NCBI RefSeq assembly: GCF_018842675.1
Contig: NZ_JAGTWO010000004.1
Span: 2,914,001-2,978,000 of the forward strand
Source: Candidatus Pantoea bituminis
GTDB lineage: Bacteria > Pseudomonadota > Gammaproteobacteria > Enterobacterales > Enterobacteriaceae
Length of the DNA: 64,000 nt
Direction of reading: 5' to 3'
Positions within the stretch are counted from its first letter, which is position 1. Every line of letters starts with the position of its first letter. A model generated the notes under the pieces. That model was not told where the DNA came from. It saw only the letters and a program-made list of their open reading frames with translations, and ran no database searches. Position numbers and translations under genes: made by a program. Below, in pieces: positions 49,735 to 59,609 of this stretch.

Positions 49735-51128
49735 AACTGAGTGAACTCTCGATTCATTCGCTGCATCAGGCGATTCAAAACGGCAATATCAGCGCGCATG
49801 ACGTTGCCACCGACACGCTGCAGGCGATTGAGCAACACAATCCAGCACTCAACGCCTGGACTGAAGTCACCGGGCAACGCATGTTAAAAGAAGCTGAGCG
49901 GGTGGATAATCAGCGCCAGCGCGGTGAAGTCCTGGCGCCACTGGCGGGTATTCCTTACGCGGTAAAAAACCTGTTTGACGTTGCAGGCCATAGCACCTTA
50001 GCGGGTGCCCGCTTGTTCAGTGAACGGCCTGCCGCACGCGAAGATGCCTGGGCGGTTAACCGACTGCGTGAATCGGGCGCGCTGCTTTCCGGCATGCTGA
50101 ATATGGATGCCTACGCTTATGGTTTTACCACTGAAAACAGCCATTACGGCGCGACGCATAATCCGCGCGATCTTTCTCGCGTAGCCGGCGGATCGTCCGG
50201 CGGTTCTGCGGCGGCGGTCGCGGCAGGTTTAGTGCACTTCTCGCTTGGTACGGACACCAACGGATCGATTCGCGTTCCCGCTTCATTGTGCGGTATCTTC
50301 GGCCTGAAACCGACGTTTGGGCGCTTATCGCGCAGCGGCACTCACCCGTTTGTTGCCAGTCTTGATCATATTGGTCCGTTTGCCCGACGCGTGGACGATT
50401 TGGCGCTGGTTTATGACCTGCTGCAAGGCCACGACAACCGTGATGCCTTTCAGGCAGATCGCCCGGTTGCGCCCACTTTTCCGGCGTTAGCCCAAGGCGA
50501 CAACGGCTTGCGCTGCGGCGTATTGGGTGGCTTTTTCTCAACCTGGTGTGATGAAGATGCACGTACTGCTCTGGCTGTGGCGGCTCATGCCTTGCAGGCC
50601 AACCAGGAAGTGGAGATGCCAGAAGCCGAACTGGCGCGTTCAGCAGCGTTCATCATGACCGCATCGGAAGGCGGTAATCACTATTTGCCAGCGCTGCGCC
50701 AGATGCCGGAACAGTTTGAACCCAACTCGCGTGAGCGTTTGCTGGCTGGCGCGATGATGCCTGGCGCGTGGTATGTTCAGGCGCAGCGTTTCCGCCGCTA
50801 TTTCCAGCAACAGGTGCTGACGCTGTTTGACCATTTCGATGTCTTGATTGCGCCCGCCACGCCGTGCAGCGCGATAGCCATTGGTCAGGAAAGTATTCAC
50901 ATTAATGGTCAGGATCTGCCAGCTAAAGCCAGTATGGGAATGCTAACGCAGCCGATTTCGTTTTTGGGCTTGCCGGTCTGTACCGTACCGCTGGCAACGA
51001 AAAGCGGTTTGCCGATTGGACTCCAGCTTATCGCCGCGCCGTTTAAAGAAGAGGCTGCGCTGCGCGCTGCCTATGCGCTCGAGCAGCAAGGATTAACCCT
51101 GCCACAAATGAGTATCACAGGTGCCTGA
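49731..51128 (+). CDS. hpxY: HpxY, AtzE-like amidase
   Basis: 465 residues of the amidase-signature family. The Lys-Ser-Ser triad reads K79 ([12 protein letters not shown]), S155 ([10 protein letters not shown]) and S179 ([11 protein letters not shown]). Closest named relatives are AtzE (1-carboxybiuret hydrolase) and GatA. Together with HpxX and HpxZ it probably processes oxalurate or a derivative upstream of oxamate; the precise substrate is inferred. Confidence 0.92.
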   Translation: MKLSELSIHSLHQAIQNGNISAHDVATDTLQAIEQHNPALNAWTEVTGQRMLKEAERVDNQRQRGEVLAPLAGIPYAVKNLFDVAGHSTLAGARLFSERPAAREDAWAVNRLRESGALLSGMLNMDAYAYGFTTENSHYGATHNPRDLSRVAGGSSGGSAAAVAAGLVHFSLGTDTNGSIRVPASLCGIFGLKPTFGRLSRSGTHPFVASLDHIGPFARRVDDLALVYDLLQGHDNRDAFQADRPVAPTFPALAQGDNGLRCGVLGGFFSTWCDEDARTALAVAAHALQANQEVEMPEAELARSAAFIMTASEGGNHYLPALRQMPEQFEPNSRERLLAGAMMPGAWYVQAQRFRRYFQQQVLTLFDHFDVLIAPATPCSAIAIGQESIHINGQDLPAKASMGMLTQPISFLGLPVCTVPLATKSGLPIGLQLIAAPFKEEAALRAAYALEQQGLTLPQMSITGA

Positions 51129-51511
51129 TGAAATCTGAATATATTGATCGCCCCATGATTGTTGCCGAAGTGACAGAGGCTTTTTACCGCTATGAACAAG
51201 CACTGATCGGTAACGATATTGACGTACTGGACGAACTGTTTTGGCATGATGCACGCACCGTGCGGCTGGGTGCCGGTGAGAATTTGTATGGGATTGATGA
51301 GATTCGTGCCTTCCGGGCTGCGCGCCCTTCTGCCGGGCTGAATCGTACGCTGCATAATACGGTGATCACCACGTTTGGCGAAGATTATGCGGTGTGCAGC
51401 ACCGAGTTTACCCGCGAAGGTAGCGAGAAGATCGGTCGCCAGCAGCAAACCTGGGTGAAGTTGCCGTGCGGCTGGCGCATCGTGGCGGCTCAGGTCAGTT
51501 TAATGAGTTGA
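51128..51511 (+). CDS. hpxZ: HpxZ, AtzH-like (DUF3225, SnoaL-type) protein
   Basis: 127 residues, NTF2-like fold (AFYRYEQALIGNDIDVLDELFW, GENLYGIDEIRAFRAARPS). Homologous to AtzH. ATG overlaps the hpxY stop by one base. Last gene of hpxWXYZ. Confidence 0.9.
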   Translation: MKSEYIDRPMIVAEVTEAFYRYEQALIGNDIDVLDELFWHDARTVRLGAGENLYGIDEIRAFRAARPSAGLNRTLHNTVITTFGEDYAVCSTEFTREGSEKIGRQQQTWVKLPCGWRIVAAQVSLMS

Positions 51512-51553
51512 TGTGATTGAAGCAGGCAGCATGCCGGCTTTACATCGTCACGT

Positions 51554-52215
51554 TTAAACCAACTTACTCAGCGGTTTATAAAACAGGTGCCGGTAATCCA
51601 TGGCACCTTTTTCAATATCGCTTCTGCCGGGACGTTGATAGCCAAGATTGGGAAACAGGCCAAGCCAGATATCACGCTGCATTAATGGCATCCAGTGTAC
51701 ATCCAGCGCGTAATGATGCTGAGCACCGCCCAACAGCAGTTGCTCGATACTTTCACTGATATTTTCAATCAAAACAGGTAAGTAGCTGCCGTTAACGATA
51801 TAGGCGCAGGCGCAAAAAGCGCGATGGGCTTTAATGAGGTAATCCGCGCTTTTAAACGGCGTGACCTGCACATAGTTTGCCGTCAGAAAGGCGACGTGCC
51901 AGTTAATTTGTGTTAACGCGGCAAAGAATTTATTCAACCGATGAGCACTGGCGCTGTCGTGATGAAATGCCATGTCATCTTCCAGAATCAGCACATTTTT
52001 CCACTGTTGCTGCTGCGCGAGTTGCAGCACCTGTAAATGCGATTGGGCACAGCCGATGTAGCCAGGCTGATAAGCTATCGCCTCAAAGCGGGTAATTTTT
52101 TCCTGCGGTACACCCAATTTTTGAGTTCACGGCGCGTGTTCACTCGACGATCGTTGCGCTCGGCTAAATTGATGTAGACGACCTGATCGATCAGATCCCA
52201 GTTAATTTCAGACAT
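51554..52215 (-). CDS. Glycosyltransferase family 25 (LPS biosynthesis-type) protein (one apparent frameshift)
   Basis: GT25 features: VVYINLAERNDRR at the N-terminus, GYIGCAQSHLQVLQLA and the metal-binding LILEDDMAF. ATG 52215 starts the N-terminal motif; one extra base in the T5 run at 52118-52122 joins it to the body, giving about 220 residues (RRELKKLGVPQEKITRFEA). GT25 enzymes commonly transfer galactose to LPS; here it sits between hpxZ and hpxB with no LPS genes nearby. Confidence 0.82.
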
Positions 52216-52289
52216 CTCTTCGTCATCCTAAAGTGGCTACTGACGTCAGGCGGCACAAACGGAGCGGATCTGAAATTTCAGGAGGAGAA

Positions 52290-52318
52290 ATGAGTTCCAG
52301 TTTGGCGCTGGAACTCAT
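52290..52318 (-). terminator. Terminator after hpxB
   Basis: Perfect 11-bp stem ATGAGTTCCAG / CTGGAACTCAT with a seven-base loop just after the hpxB stop; only a short T-tract follows. Confidence 0.65.
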
Positions 52319-52323
52319 TGCGA

Positions 52324-53283
52324 TTATGCGGAAGGTGCCGGGTGTTTTTTCACCCAATGATCGGCGATTTGCTGGCGGGTACAAATCCAGACTTTTTTGT
52401 GCTGCTGAATATGGTCGAGGAAATTTTGCAACGCGCGGAATTTGCCTGGACGCCCCAACAAACGGCAATGCATACCAATCGACATCATCTTCGGCGCAGT
52501 TTCCCCCTCTTCATACAGCACATCAAAGGTGTCACGCAGGTAGGTGAAGAATTGTTCGGCAGTGTTAAAACCCTGCGGTGAGGCAAAGCGCATATCGTTG
52601 CATTCCAGCGTATAGGGAATAATCAGATGCGGCTTCACCGTGCCATCCTGACAGGTTACTTGCGTCCAAAACGGCAAATCATCGCCGTAATAATCGCTGT
52701 CGTAAGTGAATCCACCCTGTTCAACCACCAGGCGGCGCGTATTCGGGCTGTCGCGTCCGGTGTACCAACCGGTAGGCGCCTTACCGAACAGCTCGCTCAG
52801 CACATCTACCGCTTGCTGCATGTGCTGACGTTCTGTTTTTGCATCCATGCCTTGATAGTGAAGCCAGCGCCAGCCGTGACTGACAACATCGTAATCGGCT
52901 TTTTTGATCGCCTCGACAATTTCAGGATGACGCGCCAGCGCCATCGCCACGCCAAAAACCGTCAGCGGCAAACCACGCTTTTGAAATTCGTTGTGGATGC
53001 GCCAGAACCCGGCACGCGATCCATATTCATAAAGCGACTCCATCGACATGTGACGATCGGGATAACTGGCGGCACCGATGATGTCTGAAAGAAACTGTTC
53101 AGAGCCCGCATCGCCATGCAATACGCTGTTCTCTGCGCCCTCTTCATAATTCAGGACAAACTGCACTGCGACGCGCGCGCCTTTTGGCCAGGCTGCATGG
53201 GGCGGATTTGCGCCGTAGCCCACCATGTCGCGTGGGTAGTTTTTGTTAAAGCTGTATTCTTTCTTCTCTACACCTTCAGTCAT
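52324..53283 (-). CDS. hpxB: Allantoinase, polysaccharide-deacetylase fold (PuuE/HpxB)
   Basis: 319 residues from ATG 53283. NodB-like fold typical of PuuE allantoinases: RDMVGYGANPPHAAWPKGAR, VSHGWRWLHYQ, GWYTGRDSPNTRRLV and the closing SIGMHCRLLGRPGK. Metal-independent-type allantoinase that opens allantoin to allantoate. Follows hpxA in one operon. Confidence 0.95.
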   Translation of the reverse strand: MTEGVEKKEYSFNKNYPRDMVGYGANPPHAAWPKGARVAVQFVLNYEEGAENSVLHGDAGSEQFLSDIIGAASYPDRHMSMESLYEYGSRAGFWRIHNEFQKRGLPLTVFGVAMALARHPEIVEAIKKADYDVVSHGWRWLHYQGMDAKTERQHMQQAVDVLSELFGKAPTGWYTGRDSPNTRRLVVEQGGFTYDSDYYGDDLPFWTQVTCQDGTVKPHLIIPYTLECNDMRFASPQGFNTAEQFFTYLRDTFDVLYEEGETAPKMMSIGMHCRLLGRPGKFRALQNFLDHIQQHKKVWICTRQQIADHWVKKHPAPSA

Positions 53284-53317
53284 TGCTTGCTTCCCGTTGT
53301 AAAAGTGCAACATCTCG

Positions 53318-54049
53318 TTAGTTTAGGTGCTGAAAGGCACCTGAGAGAGGTTTCTGCAAAGGATAAGCCAAATCACCGTGCTTGCTGGTGCCAAAGCCCA
53401 GCGCCAACAGCGACTCGACCATTTTCACCGCTGCGCTCACACCATCAATCACCGGCATGCCTAATTCCTGGGTCAACGAGGCGGCTAAGGTCGCCATGCC
53501 GCCGCACCCTAAAACGATCGCGCCGCTACCATCTTCACGTTTCGCCTGTATACAGCGTTCACGCACCTTTTCCTGCGCCAGGCCACTACCATCTTCCAGC
53601 GCCAGCACCGGCAAATCGATGGCATGGAGCGCAGCGCAGTGATGCGTAAAGCCATATTGCTGCAACAGATGCCGGGCAATCACCAGCGTGCGTGGCAGCG
53701 TCGTAACGATAGAAAAGCGCGTCGCCACCAGCGTGGCGGTGTGCATTGCCGCCTCGGCAATCCCAATTACCGGACCGCTGGCCAATTCACGCGCCGCCAG
53801 TAAACCGGGATCGCCAAAACAGGCGATGACATGGCCGCTTACGCCTTGTGCTTTACCCAGTTTGATTTGCTCCAGCACCCCAATCGCGGCAATCGCTTCA
53901 TCAAAATGCCCTTCAATCGACGGCACACCGTGGACGGGTGAAACCGCCAGAATTTCGGTGCCGGACGCGGCAACAGCGCGCGCCGCCAAACCCATGGTTT
54001 CGGTCATCGCCAGGCTGGTATTGGGATTGATCACCTGAATCAGGCTCAT
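53318..54049 (-). CDS. hpxA: Allantoin racemase (Asp/Glu/hydantoin racemase family)
   Basis: 243 residues. Two-Cys racemase: first Cys in HVIACFGDPGLLAAREL, second in AIVLGCGGMATLA; N-terminal IQVINPNTSLAMTE. Interconverts allantoin enantiomers for the stereospecific allantoinase. Overlaps hpxS by four bases. Confidence 0.95.
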   Translation of the reverse strand: MSLIQVINPNTSLAMTETMGLAARAVAASGTEILAVSPVHGVPSIEGHFDEAIAAIGVLEQIKLGKAQGVSGHVIACFGDPGLLAARELASGPVIGIAEAAMHTATLVATRFSIVTTLPRTLVIARHLLQQYGFTHHCAALHAIDLPVLALEDGSGLAQEKVRERCIQAKREDGSGAIVLGCGGMATLAASLTQELGMPVIDGVSAAVKMVESLLALGFGTSKHGDLAYPLQKPLSGAFQHLN

Positions 54050-54768
54050 GATGACGCTCCTTTATGACGGGAAAATAAACGTGAAAAATCGGGCAGCGTT
54101 TCGCCGCTCCGCTCAAAGTGAAGGCTGGAAACGATGTGATCGAAGTGATGCTGTAGTGCCTTGCTCAGCGGCTGCAATTTACGATCGCGCAGTAATTGCA
54201 GTAAACGATCGTGATCGTCACAGCGACAGCCTCGCTGCCACGGCGCGCCATAAGCGGCAATCACCAGAGAAGATCGCTGCGTCAGGCGCGTCACCATCTC
54301 GGTTAATACCTGATTCCCGGAGATCGCCTGCAGTTGAATATGAAAGGCGGCAGACAGGCGGATCGCCGCAGAACCGTCGCGATCCTCGTGTGCCTGTTTT
54401 TCTTGTTCGATTAAACCGCTGAGCGCCACCAGATGCGGCGGTTGCAGATGATCCAGTACCGCGGGCAAGTTGGCGCACTCCATTAAACTGCGAGTACGAA
54501 AGATATCGCGCGCCTCGTCAACGCCTGGCGTTGCGACATGTGCACCGCGTTTGGGCGTCAGGGTGATCATTTGCACCGCGGCGAGGCGTTGTAACACCTT
54601 GCGAATGCCCGTGCGGCTAACGCCAAAAACCTCTGAAAGCGCTTCTTCTGGCAATTTACTGCCTGGCGGTAGTTGATGTTCAACGATGGCGTTCATCAAC
54701 GCCTGATAGATAGGTTCATCTTTATCATGCAGATCGGCGGCCGTTCTCTGGCCTGTTTCACTCTTCAT
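54046..54768 (-). CDS. hpxS: GntR-family (FCD) regulator HpxS
   Basis: 240 residues: winged helix (about 15-85; LPEEALSEVFGVSRTGIRKVLQRLA) and a C-terminal FCD ligand-binding domain (about 95-220). First gene of the hpxSAB operon and divergent from the allantoin permease; the palindromes in the shared upstream region are its likely operators. Confidence 0.9.
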   Translation of the reverse strand: MKSETGQRTAADLHDKDEPIYQALMNAIVEHQLPPGSKLPEEALSEVFGVSRTGIRKVLQRLAAVQMITLTPKRGAHVATPGVDEARDIFRTRSLMECANLPAVLDHLQPPHLVALSGLIEQEKQAHEDRDGSAAIRLSAAFHIQLQAISGNQVLTEMVTRLTQRSSLVIAAYGAPWQRGCRCDDHDRLLQLLRDRKLQPLSKALQHHFDHIVSSLHFERSGETLPDFSRLFSRHKGASS

Positions 54769-54802
54769 TACCCGCTCCGGTAAGTCTCTGTGTGCAAACT
54801 AT

Positions 54803-54833
54803 CGTATACGTGAAAAAGAAATTTTGTATACAA
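54803..54833. promoter_or_regulatory. Two palindromic operators, probably for HpxS
   Basis: CGTATACG (54803-54810) and TTGTATACAA (54824-54833), both perfect palindromes, centres 22 bp apart (two helical turns). TTGTATACAA fits the T-x-GT-ATAC-x-A pattern of FCD-type GntR regulators. They lie between hpxS and the permease. Confidence 0.72.
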
Positions 54834-54914
54834 GAAAACAAATTTGGCCTGGATCCTGCAATACCGTTTCACGCTGTAATTAATTTTCATCGTATCAACA
54901 GAGGAGCAGGTTTC

Positions 54915-56411
54915 ATGCCAAATCATACAACGGTGGCCAGCAAGGCCTCTGAAGCCAATGCACATTACAGCCCAAGGCTGTGTAATGAAGACCTGGCACC
55001 GACGCGCGATCAAAACTGGTCGTGGTACAACATTTTCTCTTTCTGGATGTCGGATGTGCACAGCATGGGCGGCTATGTTGTGGCGGCGAGTTTCTTTACT
55101 CTGGGCTTAGCCAGCTGGCAGGTTTTACTCTGCCTGCTGGTCGGGATTTGCATTGTGCAGATCTGCGCAAACCTGGTGGCAAAACCGAGTCAAATGGCAG
55201 GCGTTCCCTATGCAGTGATTTGCCGTCAGGCGTTTGGCGTGTTTGGTGCCAATATTCCTGCGGTGATTCGCGGTTTGATCGCCTTTGCCTGGTACGGCAT
55301 TCAGACTTATCTCGCCGCTAATGCCTTAATGCTGGTGCTGCTGAAATTCTTCCCTGTGCTTTCACCTATGACGCAATCAAGCTGGCTCGGCTTATCCCTG
55401 CTGGGCTGGTGCTGCTTTGGCGTGATGTGGTTATTACAGGCGATGGTGTTTTGGCATGGCATGAGTGCTATTAAACGCTTTATTGACGTGGCGGGCCCGG
55501 CGGTATACGTGGTGATGGTGGCGTTAGCGGGTTGGATTGTATACAAAACGGGTTTCGATGGGATTTCACTGACGCTTGCCAGCAAGCAGCTGACAACCGG
55601 TGAACAGAGCTGGCAGATGCTCACCGCCACTGCGCTGGTGGTCTCCTATTTCTCCGGCCCTTTGCTTAACTTTGGCGATTTCTCACGCTATGGAAAAAGC
55701 ATGGGCGAAATTCGTCGTGGCAACCGCTGGGGCTTACCGTTTAACTTCCTGCTGTTTTCTATTGTCACGGTGGTGATTGTTTCTGGAACGCAGTCGCTGT
55801 TTGGCAGAATGATTACCGATCCGATTGAAACCGTGAGCATGGTGGGCAACGATCTCGCGGTCGCTATTGGCTTGCTAACCATGATCACCGCGACAATTGG
55901 CATCAATATCGTGGCGAACTTTGTCTCTCCGGCTTTCGACTTTTCCAACTGCTCACCGCAAAAAATCAGCTTCCGTACCGGCGGCATGATCGCGGCAGTA
56001 GGCTCTGTTTTGTTAACGCCATGGAACCTGTTTCAATCACCTGAACTGATTCACTACACACTGGATGTGCTGGGTTCGTTTATTGGGCCGCTGTTCGGCA
56101 TTCTGTTAGTCGATTTTTATGTGATTAAACGCAGCCGTATCTATGTTGATGAGCTGTTTAACGATACGCCGCAAGGTCGCTATTGGTACCGCGGAGGATT
56201 TAACCCGAAAGCGATTGCAGCGCTGCTGCCTTCAGTAGGGATTTGTCTGGTGATCAGCTTTATTCCTTCTCTGCACGCCGTCGCGAATTTCAGCTGGTTT
56301 ATTGGTGTGGCTTTGGGCGGCGGTTGCTACCGTTATCTGGCGCGTGCCGATCGTGAAGTAGATGAGAAAATGGCTGATTACCGTGGTAGCGTCGCGGTGC
56401 AGAAAGAGTGA
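54915..56411 (+). CDS. NCS1-family allantoin/purine permease
   Basis: 498 residues, about 12 transmembrane helices. NCS1 motifs: SPRLCNEDLAPTRDQNWSWYNIFSFWMSDVHSMGGY and FNFGDFSRYG-like GPLLNFGDFSRYG. Closest to PucI/YbbW allantoin permeases. Starts at ATG 54915 behind GAGGAG; earlier in-frame codons span the operators and are rejected. Sodium- or proton-coupled uptake of allantoin is inferred. Confidence 0.92.
   Translation: MPNHTTVASKASEANAHYSPRLCNEDLAPTRDQNWSWYNIFSFWMSDVHSMGGYVVAASFFTLGLASWQVLLCLLVGICIVQICANLVAKPSQMAGVPYAVICRQAFGVFGANIPAVIRGLIAFAWYGIQTYLAANALMLVLLKFFPVLSPMTQSSWLGLSLLGWCCFGVMWLLQAMVFWHGMSAIKRFIDVAGPAVYVVMVALAGWIVYKTGFDGISLTLASKQLTTGEQSWQMLTATALVVSYFSGPLLNFGDFSRYGKSMGEIRRGNRWGLPFNFLLFSIVTVVIVSGTQSLFGRMITDPIETVSMVGNDLAVAIGLLTMITATIGINIVANFVSPAFDFSNCSPQKISFRTGGMIAAVGSVLLTPWNLFQSPELIHYTLDVLGSFIGPLFGILLVDFYVIKRSRIYVDELFNDTPQGRYWYRGGFNPKAIAALLPSVGICLVISFIPSLHAVANFSWFIGVALGGGCYRYLARADREVDEKMADYRGSVAVQKE
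55537..55546. promoter_or_regulatory. Intragenic copy of the TTGTATACAA palindrome
   Basis: Identical ten bases to the intergenic operator, inside the allantoin permease coding region, about 710 bp downstream. Could be a secondary HpxS site or chance. Confidence 0.35.
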
Positions 56412-56520
56412 TTTGAGGTGGGGAGTGAATGCACTTTATTTGTGCACGCTCTCCTGCCTGCTTTTAGGGAAGTGAGCAAAATGCCGATTCGCCACCGCCT
56501 ATCCAAAAGCTAAAAGCAAA

Positions 56521-56546
56521 AAGCCGATTCATTTCTGAATCGGCTT
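56521..56546 (-). terminator. Terminator, likely for tRNA-Asp
   Basis: Perfect 10-bp stem AAGCCGATTC / GAATCGGCTT; on the minus strand it is followed by TTTTTGC just 3' of the tRNA. May also end permease transcription. Confidence 0.85.
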
Positions 56547-56558
56547 CTTTAAATAGAT

Positions 56559-56635
56559 TGGCGGAACGGACGGGGCTCGAACCCGCGACCCCCTGCGTGA
56601 CAGGCAGGTATTCTAACCAACTGAACTACCGCTCC
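56559..56635 (-). tRNA. aspV: tRNA-Asp (anticodon GTC)
   Basis: 77 nt on the minus strand, from GGAGCGGTAGTTCAGTTGG to CCGTTCCGCCA with encoded CCA. Anticodon loop CTGTCAC. Nearly identical to E. coli tRNA-Asp and adjacent to dnaQ as aspV is. Confidence 0.98.
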
Positions 56636-56769
56636 GCGCTTTGTTCCCCGTCGAGAACGAGGCGCATAGTAATAGCAGCTAAATCCGCCGTCAACGCTTT
56701 TTCTTTCATAGCTTATCGTTTGCTGTTTTTTTCATCTGGACGGTGTTTTCCTCAACAAAATCACCCGGT

Positions 56770-57501
56770 TCACCCGCGCCACAGACAGCTGCCGCCCTTC
56801 TTCATCACTAAATCGAGACGTGATTCGTGCGCCACCACTTCTTCTTCGTTGGCAGAAACCACACGCAGTGCCGACGCTGGACGCACAATGCGCTGGATGC
56901 CACCTTCCTGGTTTTGCTGCGACTTGTCCCCTTCCATGGAAAATGTCAGTGAGGTTTGGCCGCCGGTCATGGTGAGGAAGACTTCAGCAAGGATCTCGGC
57001 ATCAAGCAATGCGCCGTGCAGCGTTCGTTTGCTGTTATCTATTTCATAGCGCGAACACAACGCATCCAAACTGTTGCGCTTGCCAGGAAACATTCTGCGC
57101 GCCATCGCGAGACTGTCGGTGATCTTGCAAAACGTTTCCGTTTTCTCGATTCCCCGCTGCAGCTTGCTGAACTCGTAATCCATGAAGCCGATATCAAACG
57201 AGGCGTTATGAATGACTAATTCAGCGCCACGAATGTAATCCAGAAACTCGTCAGCGATTTCGCTGAAGCTGGGCTTGTCCGCCAGAAATTCATCTGCAAT
57301 ACCATGCACGCCAAAGGCTTCGGGGTCCACCAGCCGATCGGGCTTCAAATAGAGATGAAAGTTATTGCCGGTCAGGCGACGGTTGATCACTTCCACCGCA
57401 CCGATTTCGATGATGCGGTGACCCTCATAATGAACCCCGATCATGTTCATGCCGGTGGTTTCTGTATCGAGTACGATCTGGCGGTTATTTGCAGTGCTCA
57501 T
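56770..57501 (-). CDS. dnaQ: DNA polymerase III epsilon subunit
   Basis: 243 residues, 3'-5' proofreading exonuclease. ExoI VLDTETTGM (D12, E14), ExoII HNASFDIGFMDYE, ExoIII HGALLDAEILAE; the C-terminal tail (RLDLVMKKGGSCLWRG) binds the alpha subunit. Divergent from rnhA with a short shared promoter region, as in E. coli. Confidence 0.98.
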   Translation of the reverse strand: MSTANNRQIVLDTETTGMNMIGVHYEGHRIIEIGAVEVINRRLTGNNFHLYLKPDRLVDPEAFGVHGIADEFLADKPSFSEIADEFLDYIRGAELVIHNASFDIGFMDYEFSKLQRGIEKTETFCKITDSLAMARRMFPGKRNSLDALCSRYEIDNSKRTLHGALLDAEILAEVFLTMTGGQTSLTFSMEGDKSQQNQEGGIQRIVRPASALRVVSANEEEVVAHESRLDLVMKKGGSCLWRG

Positions 57502-57554
57502 AGGACCTGTTTTATGTCAGACTTGGCGTTTTGTCAGAAGGAAGTCTACCAGAG

Positions 57555-58022
57555 ATGCGCAAACAGGTAGAAATATTCACCGATGGATCTTGCCTTGGTA
57601 ATCCCGGCCCAGGCGGTTACGGTGCCATTTTACGCTATGGTCAACATGAGAAAACGTTCAGCGCGGGCTATCGCCTGACCACCAATAATCGCATGGAGTT
57701 GATGGCTGCGATTGTTTCGTTGGAAGCACTGACTCAGCCTTGCAATGTGGTGCTAAGCACCGACAGCCAGTATGTACGTCAGGGCATTACCAGTTGGATT
57801 CATAACTGGAAAAAGCGTGGCTGGAAAACGGCAGATAAGAAACCTGTCAAGAACGTCGATCTTTGGAAACGTCTCGATACCGCACTCAGTACCCACAAAA
57901 TTGAGTGGGAATGGGTTAAAGGTCACGCCGGTCATCCTGAGAATGAGCGCTGCGATGAACTGGCTCGCAGCGCTGCAGGCAACCCCGCTTTTGAGGATAT
58001 CGGTTATCAGCCTGAATCTTGA
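57555..58022 (+). CDS. rnhA: Ribonuclease HI
   Basis: 155 residues from ATG 57555. Degrades RNA in RNA-DNA hybrids. Catalytic acids: D10 ([15 protein letters not shown]), E48 (NRMELMAAI), D70 (STDSQYV) and the late His/Asp in [17 protein letters not shown]. Its end overlaps the convergent yafS by 16 bases. Confidence 0.98.
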   Translation: MRKQVEIFTDGSCLGNPGPGGYGAILRYGQHEKTFSAGYRLTTNNRMELMAAIVSLEALTQPCNVVLSTDSQYVRQGITSWIHNWKKRGWKTADKKPVKNVDLWKRLDTALSTHKIEWEWVKGHAGHPENERCDELARSAAGNPAFEDIGYQPES

Positions 58023-58741
58023 TCTTTTGCCTGACGAAACTGACGCGTGGCGTTAACCGTTTGACGCACCTGCGATTTGCTCAGGCTCTTTTTGGCTTTG
58101 GTTGGCGTTAGCGGGAAAGTCCGCTTACGCGCCACCACAATATTCAGACAACCCAGCGCCGGTAAATGGGCGCTGATCAGCTTGCCGCCCTGCCGATGCC
58201 ACGGCAAAACCTGAAAGCGCGTGCGGAAAACGACTTCATAATTCAGCAAGCCTAGCCAGTCGAGTAAACGCATCTGACTGAACATCCGGCCACTCCACGG
58301 CGCTTTTCGGTGAACCATCGGCACAAACTTACTGATGCCGAGTAAGCTAAACGGATTGAAGCCGCTGATAATCATCCAACCATCATCGATTAATACCCGA
58401 TCAACTTCGCGCAATACACGATGAGGATCTTGATTCCACGCCAGCGTATGCGCCAGCAAACAGGCATCAACGGATTTAGATTCAAACGGTAATTGCGAAG
58501 GATCTGCCCGTACCTGTAACAGGTCACCTTCACTGCCCACATTAACCTGATGCGAGATAGCGCAGTTTTCGGTATTGATTTCTGCACTCAGGTTGCCAAG
58601 CTTAAGCATATGAAAGCCATAAAGCTTTCCGAGATAAGGTTGAAGTTGCTGCGTTAGCGCGTCGCGAAAATATTCTCCCCATGGCATGTCTTGCCAGGAG
58701 TGCGGCGCGGTCAGAATTTGGCGTGTTTTAGCGGGCTTCAT
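58007..58741 (-). CDS. yafS: YafS, class I SAM-dependent methyltransferase
   Basis: 244 residues. Methyltransferase type 11 fold: [19 protein letters not shown] and [22 protein letters not shown]. Substrate unknown. Divergent from gloB, convergent with rnhA, the same arrangement as in E. coli. Confidence 0.92.
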   Translation of the reverse strand: MKPAKTRQILTAPHSWQDMPWGEYFRDALTQQLQPYLGKLYGFHMLKLGNLSAEINTENCAISHQVNVGSEGDLLQVRADPSQLPFESKSVDACLLAHTLAWNQDPHRVLREVDRVLIDDGWMIISGFNPFSLLGISKFVPMVHRKAPWSGRMFSQMRLLDWLGLLNYEVVFRTRFQVLPWHRQGGKLISAHLPALGCLNIVVARKRTFPLTPTKAKKSLSKSQVRQTVNATRQFRQAKDQDSG

Positions 58742-58783
58742 GCTTTACCATCTTCCTTTTCCTACGACCTGCGAGAGGTGATT

Positions 58784-59539
58784 ATGAATCTTACCAGTAT
58801 TCCGGCGTTGCAAGATAACTACATCTGGACGCTGACAGATAATGAAGGAAAATGCCTGATTGTCGATCCAGGCGAAGCGCAGCCAGTGGTGGAAAAAGTC
58901 AAAGCCAATGGCTGGCAACCTGTCGCAATTTTGCTCACGCATCATCATAACGATCACGTAGGTGGTGTGAAAACCCTGCTTGAACACTTCCCTGACATTG
59001 AGATTTTCGGACCACAAGAAACCGCAGATAAAGGTGCAAAAACCCTGGTAAGTGAAGGGGATAAGGTGAGTGTGTTAGGCATGACCTTTGACGTGATCGC
59101 TACCCCCGGGCACACTTTAGGACATATCTCATATTACAGCGCCCCTTACCTTTTCTGTGGCGACACAATGTTTTCTGGCGGCTGTGGCAGGCTTTTTGAA
59201 GGAACTGCAGAGCAAATGTATCAATCATTTCAAAAGTTTAATACGTTACCTGAGGAAACTTTAGTCTGTTGTGCTCATGAGTATACGTTATCCAATTTAA
59301 CCTTTTCTGCGGCTATTCTGCCTCATGACCCGCAAATTATGGCTGAATTCCAGAAAATTAAGGACTTACGTGCCAAAAACGGCATTAGTTTGCCCACAAA
59401 ACTGGCGCACGAACGGTCAATAAATTTATTTTTGCGTACGCAAGACCCTGATTTACAACGTGCTTTGAACGTTGACCCTTCAGGAAAGCCGATATGGCAT
59501 ACATTTGCCGTTCTACGCGAGAAGAAAGATAGTTTCTGA
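58784..59539 (+). CDS. gloB: Hydroxyacylglutathione hydrolase (glyoxalase II)
   Basis: 251 residues from ATG 58784 with GAGAGG upstream. Metallo-beta-lactamase fold; dinuclear metal motif [10 protein letters not shown], then [18 protein letters not shown] and the C-terminal substrate-binding domain. Hydrolyses S-D-lactoylglutathione in methylglyoxal detoxification. Confidence 0.97.
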   Translation: MNLTSIPALQDNYIWTLTDNEGKCLIVDPGEAQPVVEKVKANGWQPVAILLTHHHNDHVGGVKTLLEHFPDIEIFGPQETADKGAKTLVSEGDKVSVLGMTFDVIATPGHTLGHISYYSAPYLFCGDTMFSGGCGRLFEGTAEQMYQSFQKFNTLPEETLVCCAHEYTLSNLTFSAAILPHDPQIMAEFQKIKDLRAKNGISLPTKLAHERSINLFLRTQDPDLQRALNVDPSGKPIWHTFAVLREKKDSF

Positions 59540-59609
59540 CATTTCGGGTTGTGTTGTGAAAAGTCGTCAAGTATAGTTGCTCGTCTTTTAAGCGACTATT
59601 GACACACAC

